Source of the DNA: Rhodospirillales bacterium
GTDB lineage: Bacteria; Pseudomonadota; Alphaproteobacteria; ATCC43930; CGMCC-115725
NCBI GenBank assembly: GCA_947473305.1
Contig: CANJCB010000031.1
Coordinates: 1 to 47,348, forward strand
DNA: 47,348 nt
Reading direction: 5' to 3'
The stretch's first letter is position 1. Every line of letters begins with the position of its first letter. The notes below the pieces were generated by a model, which ran no database searches, was not told the DNA's origin, and saw only the letters and a program-made list of their open reading frames with translations. Shown one piece after another: positions 8,353 to 17,642 of the stretch. Both the position numbers and the translations under genes were made by a program.

Positions 8353-8940
8353 ATGAAACGGGTCACCCTCGGAACCGCCGCAGTTCTGGCTGCACTAGCC
8401 TGCGCCGGTGCGGGTAACCTCCTCACCAGCCCGGCCGATGCGCAGAGCGCACCGCCCGTTCCCCCCTCCGTCGCGCCCCCGGCCGGTGGACCGCCCGCCG
8501 CGGGACGCCCGCCCCGCCCCGACCGCGATCCCGTCCGCGAGGCGCAACGCCATGATCCGACCCGCCATCTCGAAGGCCGCATCGCCTTCATGAAAGCGGA
8601 ATTGAAGATCACCGACGCCCAGAACGCCCAGTGGGACAAGGTCGCCCAGGCCATGCGCCAGAACGCCCAGTCGATGAAGCTGACCATGGACGACATGCGC
8701 GCCCATCGGGGACAGCCCGAGAACGCTTCCGACCAAATCGTTCAACGCGCCCGCGTCTCCCAGGCTCGCGCCGTCGAGTCCCAGCGTTTTGCCGATGCGT
8801 TCAAGCCGCTCTACGACAGCCTGAACGCCGATCAGAAAAAGCAGGCGGACGACCTTTTCGCACCGCATCGCCATGCGGGTCATCGCCCCGGCGGACCCGA
8901 TCGCGGAGGTCCCGATCATGGCGGGCCGCGCCACGGGTAA
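8353..8940 (+). CDS. Spy/CpxP-like periplasmic protein with His/Gly-rich tail
   Basis: A 195-residue exported protein. A signal peptide (cleavage near residue 30, after SPADA) precedes a proline-rich linker and a helical region with two LTxxQ-like motifs (KITDAQNAQWDKV and SLNADQKKQADDLF), as in Spy and CpxP. These families act as periplasmic chaperones or envelope-stress sensors. The last roughly 25 residues are rich in His, Gly, Pro and Asp and could bind metal. The start has AGGAGT seven bases upstream. It is divergent from ivd with a 126-base gap, and a strong terminator follows at 8967. No two-component genes are adjacent. Function is inferred from motif and layout only. Confidence 0.7.
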   Translation: MKRVTLGTAAVLAALACAGAGNLLTSPADAQSAPPVPPSVAPPAGGPPAAGRPPRPDRDPVREAQRHDPTRHLEGRIAFMKAELKITDAQNAQWDKVAQAMRQNAQSMKLTMDDMRAHRGQPENASDQIVQRARVSQARAVESQRFADAFKPLYDSLNADQKKQADDLFAPHRHAGHRPGGPDRGGPDHGGPRHG

Positions 8941-8966
8941 CGGTTGACGTTATCCGAACCCTGAAG

Positions 8967-9001
8967 TCCTTCTCCGTCATCCGGCGGAGAAGGATTTTCT
9001 T
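8967..9001 (+). terminator. Rho-independent terminator after the Spy-like gene
   Basis: A 10-bp perfect stem (TCCTTCTCCG with CGGAGAAGGA), an 8-base loop and a trailing TTTTCTTT on the plus strand. It begins 26 bases after the stop codon. It abuts the convergent malic enzyme gene and may also slow transcription from that side, although the minus strand lacks an equal U-run. Confidence 0.88.
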
Positions 9002-11286
9002 TAGAGGCCTTTCGCCGTTTCCTGCTTCTGGGCGTCATAGACGGCGACAGCCGTCATATTGACCAGGCCGCGCACCGTGACCGACGGGGTGACGATATGG
9101 GCCGCACCGCCGACCCCGAGCAGGATCGGGCCGATGGCGAGCCCATCCCCCAATTCCTTCAGAAGATTGAAGGCGATATTGGCCGCGTCGAGGGTCGGCA
9201 GGATCAGAAGGTTCGCCGATCCCGTGAGGCGCGAATTCGGGAACAGCCGGTTCCTGACCGCCACGTTGATCGCGGCATCGGCATGCATCTCCCCTTCGAC
9301 CTCAAGGTCCGGCGCCTCGTGGCGGAGTTGCGCCAGAGCCTGCCGCATCATCACGGCGGTGGGGGTATCGGAACTGCCGAAGCTCGAATGAGAAACCAGC
9401 GCCACCTTGGGTTCGATCCCGAAATGCCGGACGGCCTCGGCGGCGCGGAGCGTCATGGCGGCCACCTGCTCGGCCGAGGGATGGTCGACCACATGGGTGT
9501 CGCAGAGGAAATAGACGCCCTTGGCCAGCACCAGCGCGTTGAGCGCGGCCGGCGCGGCCACCCCGGGAGCCAGCCCCAGGATATTGACGATATGGCGCAG
9601 GTGCCGGTGGTATTGGCCCACCGCGCCGCAGAGCATCGCATCGGCCTCGCCCCGCCGCACCATCAGCGCCGCGATCGCCGCCATGCGCGTGCGGACGACG
9701 CCCCGGGCGTATTCGGGCGAGACGCCTTTCCGCTCCATGATCCGATGGTAAAGTTCGGCATATTCCAGATGCCGGGAGTCATTCTGGGGATCGACCAGCT
9801 CGAAATCCTTGCCGGGCCGCATCCGCAGATTGAGCTTCTCGATTCGGCTTACCACCACGTCATGGCGAGCGATCAGGATGGGTTTCGCCAGCCGCTCGTC
9901 GATGACCTGCTGAACCGCGCGCAGGACGCGCTCGTCCTCCCCCTCGGCATAGACGATGCGCTTAAGATCGCTGCGGGCGCGCTCGAAGAGCGGCCGCATC
10001 ACCAGGCCGGAGCGGTAGACGAACTGGGTCAAACGCTGGCGATAGGCGTCGAAATCGGTGATCGGCCGCGTGGCGACGCCGGTATCCATGGCCGCCTTGG
10101 CGACCGCCGGGGCAAGTTCCAGAATGAGGCGGGGATCGAAGGGCTTGGGGATCAGGTATTCCGGCCCGAAGGTAAGCGCCGCCTCGCCATAAGCCGCCGC
10201 CACCACATCGGAGGGCTCGGCCATCGCCAGGCTCGCCAGGGCCTCGACGCAGGCGATTTTCATCGCCTCGTTGATGGTCGTGGCGCCCACGTCCAGCGCT
10301 CCCCGGAAAATGAAGGGGAAGCAGAGGACATTGTTGACCTGGTTCGGGTAGTCGCTGCGCCCCGTGGCGATGATCGCCTCGGGACGAACCTTGCGGACCT
10401 CTTCCGGCGTGATCTCCGGCGTCGGATTGGCCAGCGCCATGATGATCGGTCGCTCGCCCATCCGGGCGACCATCTCGGGTTTCAGGACCCCAGGCGCGGA
10501 AAGGCCGAGGAAGATGTCGGCGCCTTCGATGACCTCGCCCAGGGTGCGGGCGTTGGTTTCCTTGGCGTAGCGCTCCTTGCGGGGGTCCATCTCCTCGACC
10601 CGGCCTTTGTAGACCACGCCCTTCACATCGGTGACGGTGATGTTCTCGACCGGGAGTCCCATGTCGACCAGCAGGTCCATGCAGGCGATCGCCGCCGCCC
10701 CGGCCCCGGAGGCCACCAGCTTGACCTGGGAAAACTCCTTGCCGACGATGCGGAGCGCGTTGCGGATCGCGGCGGCGACGATGATGGCGGTGCCGTGCTG
10801 ATCATCGTGGAAGACGGGGATCTTCATGCGGGCGCGCAGTTTCGCCTCGATCTCGAAGCATTCGGGCGCCTTGATGTCTTCGAGGTTGATCGCGCCGAAA
10901 GTCGGCTCCAGCGCCGCCACGATATTCACGAGCTTGTCGGGATCGCGCTCGTCGATCTCGATATCGAAGACGTCGATGCCCGCGAATTTCTTGAAGAGGA
11001 CGGCCTTCCCCTCCATTACCGGCTTGGCGGCGAGCGGCCCGATGGCGCCGAGCCCCAGGACCGCGGTGCCATTGGTCACGACGCCGACGAGATTGGCGCG
11101 GGCGGTGAGCTGGGATGCCTCGTTGGGGTCGGCGACGATGGCGTTGCAGGCCTCGGCCACGCCGGGCGAATAGGCGAGCGCCAGATCCCGCTGGTTGGCC
11201 ATGGGCTTGGTGGCCACGATGCCGAGTTTACCCGGCACGGGAAAGCGATGATATTCGAGCGCCGCCTCGCGCAGATCCTCGGCCAT
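9001..11286 (-). CDS. maeB: NADP-type malic enzyme fused to a phosphotransacetylase domain
   Basis: A 761-residue protein with an N-terminal malic enzyme (about 1-425; [35 protein letters not shown] for the nucleotide fold) and a C-terminal phosphate acetyl/butyryltransferase-like domain (about 430-755; [28 protein letters not shown]). Such two-domain malic enzymes convert malate to pyruvate with NAD(P)H. The C-terminal domain is thought to be regulatory, responding to acetyl-CoA, rather than catalytic. The ATG at 11286 ([15 protein letters not shown]) fits the family and has AAGGGA upstream; 28 further residues in the open frame do not look conserved. It would supply pyruvate and reducing power when acetyl-CoA from leucine is used, but cofactor choice cannot be read here. 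Confidence 0.93.
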   Translation of the reverse strand: MAEDLREAALEYHRFPVPGKLGIVATKPMANQRDLALAYSPGVAEACNAIVADPNEASQLTARANLVGVVTNGTAVLGLGAIGPLAAKPVMEGKAVLFKKFAGIDVFDIEIDERDPDKLVNIVAALEPTFGAINLEDIKAPECFEIEAKLRARMKIPVFHDDQHGTAIIVAAAIRNALRIVGKEFSQVKLVASGAGAAAIACMDLLVDMGLPVENITVTDVKGVVYKGRVEEMDPRKERYAKETNARTLGEVIEGADIFLGLSAPGVLKPEMVARMGERPIIMALANPTPEITPEEVRKVRPEAIIATGRSDYPNQVNNVLCFPFIFRGALDVGATTINEAMKIACVEALASLAMAEPSDVVAAAYGEAALTFGPEYLIPKPFDPRLILELAPAVAKAAMDTGVATRPITDFDAYRQRLTQFVYRSGLVMRPLFERARSDLKRIVYAEGEDERVLRAVQQVIDERLAKPILIARHDVVVSRIEKLNLRMRPGKDFELVDPQNDSRHLEYAELYHRIMERKGVSPEYARGVVRTRMAAIAALMVRRGEADAMLCGAVGQYHRHLRHIVNILGLAPGVAAPAALNALVLAKGVYFLCDTHVVDHPSAEQVAAMTLRAAEAVRHFGIEPKVALVSHSSFGSSDTPTAVMMRQALAQLRHEAPDLEVEGEMHADAAINVAVRNRLFPNSRLTGSANLLILPTLDAANIAFNLLKELGDGLAIGPILLGVGGAAHIVTPSVTVRGLVNMTAVAVYDAQKQETAKGL

Positions 11287-11411
11287 ATGCGAAATTCCCT
11301 TGAGGCTCCAGCGCCTTGGGATCGAGCTTATATCACGAGCCAGGGCGCACGCACGCGCAAGGTGCCGCACCCGGCGCTTGCCGGGGGTGAAATTTTACTG
11401 ATTTAACAAGA

Positions 11412-11498
11412 TGGTGCGGTCGAGAAGACTCGAACTTCCACGGGATTTCTCCCACAGCGACCTCAACGCTGCGCGTCTACCAATTCCGCCACGACCGC
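11412..11498 (-). tRNA. tRNA-Leu (anticodon GAG)
   Basis: An 87-base minus-strand tRNA with the terminal CCA encoded. The acceptor stem is GCGGTCG paired with CGACCGC, followed by discriminator A and CCA. The anticodon arm is CAGCG-TTGAGGT-CGCTG, giving anticodon GAG for CUC and CUU codons. It has a long variable arm (class II), a GTTCGAGTC T-arm and GGTAGAC in the D-loop, all as expected for leucine. It lies 125 bases upstream of maeB on the same strand. Confidence 0.96.
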
Positions 11499-11538
11499 AA
11501 AGCGTCGGCTCAAGATGGGGTGCCGACGGTGGCGGGGG

Positions 11539-11567
11539 TGATTAGCAAATCCCAGGGGGCGTGGCAA
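11539..11567 (-). promoter_or_regulatory. Possible promoter of tRNA-Leu
   Basis: On the minus strand there is TTGCCA (11562-11567), a 17-base spacer and TAATCA (11539-11544), followed by a very C-rich discriminator. The expected start lies roughly 30 bases before the mature tRNA 5' end. The match to consensus is moderate. Confidence 0.45.
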
Positions 11568-11654
11568 GCGGGATGGAAGAAGGCCCGCCTCATCGGGTTT
11601 GCGGAGAACCCCGAACCCCCTTATTCAATAAGTGGAAACTCACCGGAGCGCACC

Positions 11655-12200
11655 TTGGCCACCACCTCCCCTGCCAGCTATGGCGTCGTCGCGAAAATCT
11701 TCCACTGGCTCATCGTCTTCCTGATGATCGTCCAGTTCAAATATGCCTGGACCATGCCGCATATCGGACGGAACACGGTCCCGGAAGAATTGATCAACGC
11801 GCATTTCTCCGTCGGCATGCTGATGCTGATCGTCGTGGTCCTGCGGCTGATGTGGCGCGTCTTCCATCCCGTGCCGGCCCGGCTCGACACGAGCCCGGTT
11901 TGGGAGCATCGGGCCGCGCAACTCATGCACGGGGTCCTCTACCTCCTCCTGCTCGTCATCCCGATCCTGGGCTGGGCCAGCGCCAGCGGCCGCGGGTTCC
12001 AGGTCAGCCTCTTCGGCTATATGACCTTCCCGGACATGGTGCTCACGAAAGGATCGCCCTATGCGGGCAAGGTCGGCGACATCCACGTCCTGCTGTCGAC
12101 CTGGGTGCTGCTCACCCTCATAGGCCTGCATGCGCTGATGGCGCTCTGGCACCACTTCGTCCGGCGGGACGCGACGCTCAAGCGGATGATCTGGAGGTAA
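11655..12200 (+). CDS. Cytochrome b561 family protein
   Basis: A 181-residue, four-helix inner-membrane di-haem b-type cytochrome. Membrane segments are near residues 13-30, 50-68, 92-112 and 144-167. Candidate haem ligands are His17, His50, His144 and His159. Family members pass electrons from quinol or act as superoxide:quinone oxidoreductases; the partner here is not known. I place the start at a TTG (11655) with GGAG eight bases upstream. This gives a normal-length protein, whereas the open frame upstream to 11520 overlaps the tRNA promoter region and looks non-coding. The gene is followed closely by lipB with no clear terminator between, so they may be cotranscribed. Confidence 0.88.
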   Translation: MATTSPASYGVVAKIFHWLIVFLMIVQFKYAWTMPHIGRNTVPEELINAHFSVGMLMLIVVVLRLMWRVFHPVPARLDTSPVWEHRAAQLMHGVLYLLLLVIPILGWASASGRGFQVSLFGYMTFPDMVLTKGSPYAGKVGDIHVLLSTWVLLTLIGLHALMALWHHFVRRDATLKRMIWR

Positions 12201-12250
12201 GGCTGGACCAGGGCATTCTGATCGGCGATCCAAGCGACTATATTGCCGAT

Positions 12251-12895
12251 ATGGACAACGGCGCCCTTTCCCCGGTCGAATGGCGGATCAGCGACAAGCT
12301 CGTCGATTACGAGCCCGCGGTCAGGACCATGGAGGAACGGGTCGAGGCGATCCGGGCGGGCCAAGCGCCCGAATTGGTCTGGCTCCTCGAGCATCCGCCG
12401 CTCTATACGGCAGGCACCAGCGCGCAGGACGGGGATCTCGTGGCCCCCGACAGGTTTCCGGTCCATCGCAGCGGACGCGGCGGCCAATTCACCTATCACG
12501 GGCCGGGGCAGCGGGTCGGTTACGCGATGCTGGACCTGAAGCGCCGCGAGCCCGACGTCCGGAAATACGTGCGCGACCTTGAAGAATGGCTCATCCGGGC
12601 GCTGCAGCGCTTCAACGTGAAAGGCGAAAGGCGCGAGGGCCGGGTCGGCATCTGGGTTGCCGGATCCGACGGCAGCGAAGCCAAGATCGCCGCGATCGGC
12701 GTCAGGATCCGCCATTGGATCACCTTCCACGGGGTCTCGCTCAACGTGGATCCCGAGCTTTCCCATTTCGACGGGATCGTGCCCTGCGGCGTCCGGGAGC
12801 ACGGCGTCACCTCGCTCGCCGCCCAGGGGATCTTCGTCTCGATGGCGGAAGCGGACGCCGCCCTGAAAGGGGCTTGGCGCGAGGTCTTCGGGTAG
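12251..12895 (+). CDS. lipB: Octanoyltransferase (lipoate biosynthesis)
   Basis: Transfers octanoyl from octanoyl-ACP to the lipoyl domains of 2-oxoacid dehydrogenases and glycine cleavage H protein. The 214-residue protein shows [16 protein letters not shown] (His83), the catalytic lysine in [11 protein letters not shown] (Lys145) and the acyl-accepting cysteine in GIVPCGV (Cys179). The ATG at 12251 gives a family-length protein. It has no good ribosome-binding site, and an in-frame stretch back towards 12195 leaves open a slightly earlier non-ATG start preceded by GGAGGT. No lipA is in the window. Its stop is seven bases from the end of the convergent zinc-ribbon-like gene. Confidence 0.95.
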   Translation: MDNGALSPVEWRISDKLVDYEPAVRTMEERVEAIRAGQAPELVWLLEHPPLYTAGTSAQDGDLVAPDRFPVHRSGRGGQFTYHGPGQRVGYAMLDLKRREPDVRKYVRDLEEWLIRALQRFNVKGERREGRVGIWVAGSDGSEAKIAAIGVRIRHWITFHGVSLNVDPELSHFDGIVPCGVREHGVTSLAAQGIFVSMAEADAALKGAWREVFG

Positions 12896-12902
12896 TCGAG
12901 GC

Positions 12903-13151
12903 CTATTCGCCCTTATGGTTGGCGTAGACGATCAGCCGCCAGGTCACATTGCCCTTGCGACCTTCGGGATGATGATTGACGCAGGTTTTATGCGGCGGCA
13001 GGCGCTGCTTGTCCTCCATTGCCAGTTCCACCCCGCAATTCTCGCAGCGATAGATTCCGGAGAAGGGCGTCAGGTCTCCGGGCTGATGGATTTTTTCGAA
13101 GGCCTGGTTCTCGATCTTGTGCAGGAACTTGTCGGCTTGAAAAAGCGCCAT
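12903..13151 (-). CDS. Small putative zinc-binding protein, unknown function
   Basis: An 82-residue protein. It has a clustered set of possible metal ligands: Cys36, Cys39 (CENC), then His54, Cys57, His60 and His61 (PPHKTCVNHH), which could form a zinc ribbon or similar small domain. The tail WRLIVYANHKGE is polar and there is no signal peptide, so it is probably cytoplasmic. I recall small conserved proteins of this kind but no function. It converges on lipB. The upstream 256 bases, to 13407, hold no recognisable gene. The start has only a weak purine tract (GAGGTG, 17 bases away). Confidence 0.7.
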   Translation of the reverse strand: MALFQADKFLHKIENQAFEKIHQPGDLTPFSGIYRCENCGVELAMEDKQRLPPHKTCVNHHPEGRKGNVTWRLIVYANHKGE

Positions 13152-13407
13152 GATCTAAACTCTGCGTCACCTCGCCAATCGTCCGGCCTTCATAGCAGCA
13201 ACTAACGCCCCGGAGGAGTCCCCTCGCCGCTATTTTCGAAGGAAAATCATCGCGAAAGCCTGGTGCAACGCCTCGTTTCGAGATGACGGGCTTGAGCTGC
13301 GGCACCGTCGGCAATCGCCTCAAATACGGAGAAAAAGAGAGGCGTTAGTTTTTCCTCAAAAAGGAGGAGCGGCCTATCCTTTCGAGAGAATTAACGGGAG
13401 ATAGCGG

Positions 13408-13902
13408 GTGCTGGCGGGGACCATCCGGGAAAAAACGGGACGGGTCGGGATATCGCTCTTCGCCCCCACCAAGCCGGCACCGAAACGCCGGAGGTCGGCA
13501 GGGTGGCGGATCGAACGGCTCCTGCCCCACCTCGATGAACAGGCGAAACTCCGATCGATCCAAGGGATGATGCGATTGGATGCGGCGGGCCTCGGGCCTC
13601 GCCACAGGGGCATAGGCAGCGCACCTCCGCTCGAAGACAGGGGCAACTGCCTGCTCCTGGCCTATGAAACCGACGCCCTGGGCATGCCCCTCATCAAGCT
13701 CATGCAAGTTGGTGAGGGCGTGCCCGACGATGCGCTCCTACCCGGGACCCTGCTCGATCATATCGCCGGTGCGGGGACAGAGGTACTCGCTGACGGACAG
13801 CCCCGGCGCTCCGTGCATCGCCGAACCGCGATCCTGCTGCGGCCCCTCCAGGGTGAGGCGGCAGAGGGCCAGGTCCTGCTCCATATCGGCAAAGAAGCCT
13901 GA
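13408..13902 (+). CDS. Hypothetical protein
   Basis: A 164-residue frame beginning with GTG, preceded by GGGAG at ideal distance (13396-13400). Third-position GC use is high in this frame, which supports coding; the minus-strand frame over the same bases (13345-13707) is rich in Pro and Arg and lacks a good start. I recognise no domain. The N-terminal third is basic (KRRRSAGWRIERLLP), the middle contains YETDALGMPLIKLMQVGEG and the end is TAILLRPLQGEAAEGQVLLHIG, which could be part of a PAS-like sensory fold, but that is a guess. It lies 56 bases before the HtrA-type protease gene and could be cotranscribed with it. Confidence 0.55.
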   Translation: MLAGTIREKTGRVGISLFAPTKPAPKRRRSAGWRIERLLPHLDEQAKLRSIQGMMRLDAAGLGPRHRGIGSAPPLEDRGNCLLLAYETDALGMPLIKLMQVGEGVPDDALLPGTLLDHIAGAGTEVLADGQPRRSVHRRTAILLRPLQGEAAEGQVLLHIGKEA

Positions 13903-13958
13903 TCCGCCGCCGAGACCTCTAGCGCCGCGCTCTGGGTTTCCCTAGATTCAGCGGCATC

Positions 13959-15356
13959 ATGACCCATCGCCTCCTGACGATCTTTCTCGCGCTTCTGCTG
14001 GCCGGCCCCGTTTCGGCCCAGACCGCCGTGCCACAGAACCGCGAACAGGTGAAGATGAGCTTCTCGCCCCTCGTGAAACGGGCGGCGCCCGCGGTCGTGA
14101 ACGTCTTCTCCCGGCGGGTGGTTCGGACCCAGGCCTCGCCCCTCTTCAACGACCCGATCTTCCGCCAGTTCTTCGGCAACAACGGCCCCTTCGGTCTTCA
14201 GAAGGAACGGGTGGAGCAGTCCCTCGGCTCCGGCGTCATCGTCGGCGCGGACGGCACGGTCGTCACCAACCACCATGTCATCAAGGACGCCCAGGAGATC
14301 CGGGTGGTGCTCGCCGACCGGCGGGAGTTCGATGCGAAAGTCCTGCTGTCCGATCAGCGGACAGACCTCGCCGTGCTGAAAATCGACGCTCCCCGGGAAC
14401 AGCTGCCGATGCTTGTCCTGGGGGACAGCGACCGGGTCGAGGTCGGCGACCTTGTGCTGGCGATCGGAAACCCCTTCGGCGTCGGTCAGACGGTCACCAG
14501 CGGCATCGTCTCGGCCGTCGCGCGAACGGCGGTCGGCGTGGGCGATTTCCGCTCCTTCATCCAGACCGACGCGGCGATCAACCCGGGCAATTCCGGCGGT
14601 GCGCTCATCGATCTCGACGGCCGGCTCGTCGGCATCAACACGGCGATCTATTCCCAGTCCGGCGGATCGATCGGCATCGGCTTCGCCATCCCGGCAGCGC
14701 TTGTCCGCACGATCCTGGACGGGGCGCTTCACGGGGGGCGGATCGTCCGGCCCTGGCTGGGCGCGGGCGGACAATCGGTCACTTCCGACATCGCCCAGGG
14801 GCTCAAGATGCAGCATCCAGGCGGCGTGCTCATCAACGAGGTGACGCCGGGCGGGCCGGCGGCCCAAGCGGGCCTTGCGGTCGGTGACGTGGTCCTCGCC
14901 ATCGAGGGCCATGAGGTGGACGACAGCGACGGCATGCGTTTCCGGCTTGCCACGATGCCCGCCACGGGCCCCGCCAAGCTGACCGTATGGCGGGGGGGCC
15001 AGAGGCGCGAGGTGACGGCGATGCTGGTTCCGCCGCCCGAAACGCCGCCCCGCAACATGGTCGATATGAAAGGCCAGGAACCCTTCGCGGGTGCTACGGT
15101 CGGCAATCTCAATCCCGCCTTTGTCGAGGAGCTGGGGCTGCCCGGAAATTCGAAGGGTGTCGTCGTCGACAAGGTGACGCCGGGCACGCCCGCCGCCCAA
15201 CTCGGACTGCAACGGGGAGATGTGATCGCCGGGATCAACGATCGCAATGTGGAGACCGTTGCAAGGCTTCAGGAAGCGCTCGGATCTATAAACGGCCCAT
15301 GGAAACTCGCGATCAAGCGTGGCGACAAGGTGCTCACGGTTGTCGTGAGACGATGA
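13959..15356 (+). CDS. degQ: Do/DegQ-type periplasmic serine protease with two PDZ domains
   Basis: A 465-residue HtrA-family protease for misfolded envelope proteins. It has a signal peptide (cleavage after PVSA, residue 20). The trypsin-like domain carries the catalytic triad His106 (TNHHVI), Asp136 (RTDLAVL) and Ser212 (GNSGGAL). Two PDZ domains follow (about 250-340 and 365-460) and close with LAIKRGDKVLTVVVRR. The paralogues DegP, DegQ and MucD cannot be separated here. The short Q-linker between signal and protease domain, without a cysteine pair, suits DegQ/DegP-like members of alphaproteobacteria. The gene is followed after 10 bases by rarA, and no regulator is adjacent. Confidence 0.93.
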   Translation: MTHRLLTIFLALLLAGPVSAQTAVPQNREQVKMSFSPLVKRAAPAVVNVFSRRVVRTQASPLFNDPIFRQFFGNNGPFGLQKERVEQSLGSGVIVGADGTVVTNHHVIKDAQEIRVVLADRREFDAKVLLSDQRTDLAVLKIDAPREQLPMLVLGDSDRVEVGDLVLAIGNPFGVGQTVTSGIVSAVARTAVGVGDFRSFIQTDAAINPGNSGGALIDLDGRLVGINTAIYSQSGGSIGIGFAIPAALVRTILDGALHGGRIVRPWLGAGGQSVTSDIAQGLKMQHPGGVLINEVTPGGPAAQAGLAVGDVVLAIEGHEVDDSDGMRFRLATMPATGPAKLTVWRGGQRREVTAMLVPPPETPPRNMVDMKGQEPFAGATVGNLNPAFVEELGLPGNSKGVVVDKVTPGTPAAQLGLQRGDVIAGINDRNVETVARLQEALGSINGPWKLAIKRGDKVLTVVVRR

Positions 15357-15366
15357 GTTCCCGGCT

Positions 15367-16659
15367 GTGACCAGCCTTTTCGAGCATCAGGCGCCGCGAC
15401 CGCTCGCCGACCGGCTTCGACCGAAGAAACTTTCGGAGGTCGTCGGCCAGGACCATCTTCTGAGCGAAGACGGCGCGATCGGGCGGATGGTGAAGGCGCG
15501 GCGGCTGGCCTCGATGGTCCTCTGGGGACCACCGGGCTGCGGCAAGACGACCATCGCACGGCTGCTCGCCGAAGCGACCTCCATGCATTTCGAGCCTCTG
15601 TCGGCGGTTTTTTCAGGCGTCGCGGACCTGCGCAAGATATTCGACGCGGCAAAGAAACGTCGGGTCGGCGGCCAGGGCACCTTGCTCTTCGTCGATGAGA
15701 TCCACCGCTTCAACCGCGCCCAGCAGGACGGCTTCCTCCCCTTTGTGGAGGACGGCACGGTGGTGCTGATCGGCGCGACCACCGAGAACCCGTCCTTCGA
15801 GTTGAACGGGGCGCTTCTTTCCCGCGCCCAGGTCTTCGTGCTGCGCAGGCTCGACGATGCGGCACTGGAACTGCTCCTGGGGCGCGCGGAGGCGGAAATC
15901 GGCCGAAAACTCCCCCTGGATGCCGAAGCGCGCAACGCCCTGAAGGCCATGGCCGACGGCGATGGGCGCTTCCTGCTGAACCTGGTCGAGGAACTCGCGA
16001 CCCTGCCCGAGGATGAAATCCTCGATACGGCAAGGCTCACTACGGCCGTACAGCAGCGGGCGCCGCTCTACGACAAGGCGCAGGAAGGGCATTACAACCT
16101 CATCAGCGCGCTCCACAAGTCGGTCCGGTCCTCGGATGCGGATGCGGCGCTCTACTGGCTGTCCCGCATGCTGGCGGGGGGCGAGCACCCGATCTATATC
16201 CTGCGCCGCATGGTGCGGATGGCGACGGAGGACATCGGCCTCGCCGATCCCCAGGCATTGGCCCAGACCATCGCCGCCTGGGACGCCTACGAGCGGCTGG
16301 GATCGCCCGAGGGAGACCTCGCCATCGCCCAGGCGACGATCTATCTGGCCACCGCGCCCAAATCGGTGGCCGCCTATGTGGCCTTCGGCGCATCCCAGCG
16401 CGCGGCCAAGGAGACCGGCTCTCTGATGCCGCCCAAGCACAGCCTCAACGCGCCGACGCGGCTCATGAAAGAACTGGGCTATAGCGACGGTTACGTCTAT
16501 GACCCGCACACCGAGGAGGGCTTTTCCGGCCAGAACCACTTCCCCGACGAGATGCCGCGCCGCACTTTCTATCGTCCGGTCGACCGTGGTTTCGAGCGGG
16601 AGATCCGGAAGCGGCTCGACTATTGGGAAAAGCTCCGACAGCGAAAGCAGGAAACATGA
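15367..16659 (+). CDS. rarA: Replication-associated recombination protein A (AAA+ ATPase)
   Basis: A 430-residue AAA+ protein of the RarA/MgsA/WRNIP1 family, which acts at stalled replication forks with SSB and RecA. Walker A is GPPGCGKTT (Lys60), Walker B is LLFVDEIHRF (Asp110, Glu111), and sensor 1 is IGATTENPSFE. The C-terminal MgsA tetramerisation region carries HYNLISALHKSVRSSD and ends with FYRPVDRGFEREIRKRL. The start is GTG, 10 bases after the protease stop. The stop overlaps the start of the next gene (ATGA), so rarA and the pseudouridine synthase are translationally coupled. Confidence 0.96.
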   Translation: MTSLFEHQAPRPLADRLRPKKLSEVVGQDHLLSEDGAIGRMVKARRLASMVLWGPPGCGKTTIARLLAEATSMHFEPLSAVFSGVADLRKIFDAAKKRRVGGQGTLLFVDEIHRFNRAQQDGFLPFVEDGTVVLIGATTENPSFELNGALLSRAQVFVLRRLDDAALELLLGRAEAEIGRKLPLDAEARNALKAMADGDGRFLLNLVEELATLPEDEILDTARLTTAVQQRAPLYDKAQEGHYNLISALHKSVRSSDADAALYWLSRMLAGGEHPIYILRRMVRMATEDIGLADPQALAQTIAAWDAYERLGSPEGDLAIAQATIYLATAPKSVAAYVAFGASQRAAKETGSLMPPKHSLNAPTRLMKELGYSDGYVYDPHTEEGFSGQNHFPDEMPRRTFYRPVDRGFEREIRKRLDYWEKLRQRKQET

Positions 16660-17642
16660 GCGTCCAGACACTCGAAGTGACCGAGGACGAGGCGGAAGTC
16701 CGGCTCGACCGCTGGTTCCGCCGCCGGTTTCCCGAGTTAAATCACGGGCGGCTCGAAAAGCTCCTGCGCACGGGCCAGGTGAGGATCGACGGCAAACGGG
16801 CGAAATCCGGCGACCGGGTCTCGCCCGGTCAGATGATCCGGGTTCCTCCCCTGCCCGCGGCGACCGATCCCGCCGACAAGCCCTGGGCGCAGCCCCGTGC
16901 CCGCCCCGAGGATGAGGCCACGCTTCGGGCCGCGGTGATCTATCGCGACGAGGATGTGATCGCCATCAACAAGCCCGCGGGACTCGCCGTCCAGGGCGGG
17001 ACCGGCACCGACCGCCATGTGGATGCCGCGCTCGACGCGCTGCGTTTCGACGCGGCTGAGCGCCCTCGCCTGGTCCATCGGCTCGACAAGGACACCTCCG
17101 GCGTGCTGCTCCTGGCCCGCAATGTCGGCGCTGCCGCGAAACTCGCGGAAGCCTTCCGGGACAAGTCCGCGCGCAAGATCTATTGGGCCATCGTCGTCGG
17201 CCAGCCGAAGCCGCGCCAAGGGCGCATCGACCTCGCCATCGCCAAACTGCCGGGTCCGGCGGGCGAACGCATGGTTCCCGACGAAGACGAGGGCAAGAAG
17301 GCCGCCACTTATTATCGGGTCGTGAACCAGGCCGGCGGCAAGGCGTCCTGGCTGGCGCTGCTGCCGGTGACGGGCCGAACCCATCAGCTCCGCGTCCATT
17401 GCGCGGCGGTTGGCACCCCGATCCTGGGTGATGGAAAATACGGCGCGGCGGCAGCCCATCTGGAGGGCATCCCGCAGACCCGGAAGCTGCAGCTCCACGC
17501 CCGCTCCATCGCCCTGCCTCATCCGCGCGGCGGGATGCTCGAAGTGACGGCGCCGCTGCCGCCGCACATCAAAGAAAATTTCGCCTTCTTCGGCTTCGAC
17601 GAACATGAAGGCCGGGATCCCTTTGCAGAGCTTGACCTTTGA
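16656..17642 (+). CDS. rluC: Large-subunit rRNA pseudouridine synthase, RluC/RluD family
   Basis: A 328-residue enzyme that isomerises specific uridines of 23S rRNA. An N-terminal S4 RNA-binding domain (about 15-65; VRLDRWFRRRFP, GQVRIDGKRAKSGDRV) is followed by the catalytic domain with HRLDKDTSG (Asp144 is the nucleophile) and the later motif TGRTHQLRVHCAAVG. Length and the S4 domain place it with RluC/RluD rather than RluA. The choice of RluC, which in E. coli modifies positions 955, 2504 and 2580, is based on resemblance only. Start ATG overlaps the rarA stop. Its TGA stop overlaps the TTG start of the ATP12 gene, making a three-gene coupled unit. Confidence 0.9.
   Translation: MSVQTLEVTEDEAEVRLDRWFRRRFPELNHGRLEKLLRTGQVRIDGKRAKSGDRVSPGQMIRVPPLPAATDPADKPWAQPRARPEDEATLRAAVIYRDEDVIAINKPAGLAVQGGTGTDRHVDAALDALRFDAAERPRLVHRLDKDTSGVLLLARNVGAAAKLAEAFRDKSARKIYWAIVVGQPKPRQGRIDLAIAKLPGPAGERMVPDEDEGKKAATYYRVVNQAGGKASWLALLPVTGRTHQLRVHCAAVGTPILGDGKYGAAAAHLEGIPQTRKLQLHARSIALPHPRGGMLEVTAPLPPHIKENFAFFGFDEHEGRDPFAELDL

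Noticed and set aside
11368-11389. CACCCGGC...GCCGGGGGTG hairpin between maeB and tRNA-Leu as a terminator
   Set aside because: The stem has two extra G residues and, on the minus strand where the tRNA is read, no U-run follows.
9097-11406. A 769-residue plus-strand open frame opposite the malic enzyme gene
   Set aside because: Antisense shadow of maeB, with no recognisable domain and biased His/Gly/Arg composition; its end runs toward the tRNA.
13345-13707. A 120-residue minus-strand frame overlapping the unknown gene at 13408
   Set aside because: Proline/arginine-rich, no family and no ribosome-binding site; the plus-strand frame has better start and codon signals.
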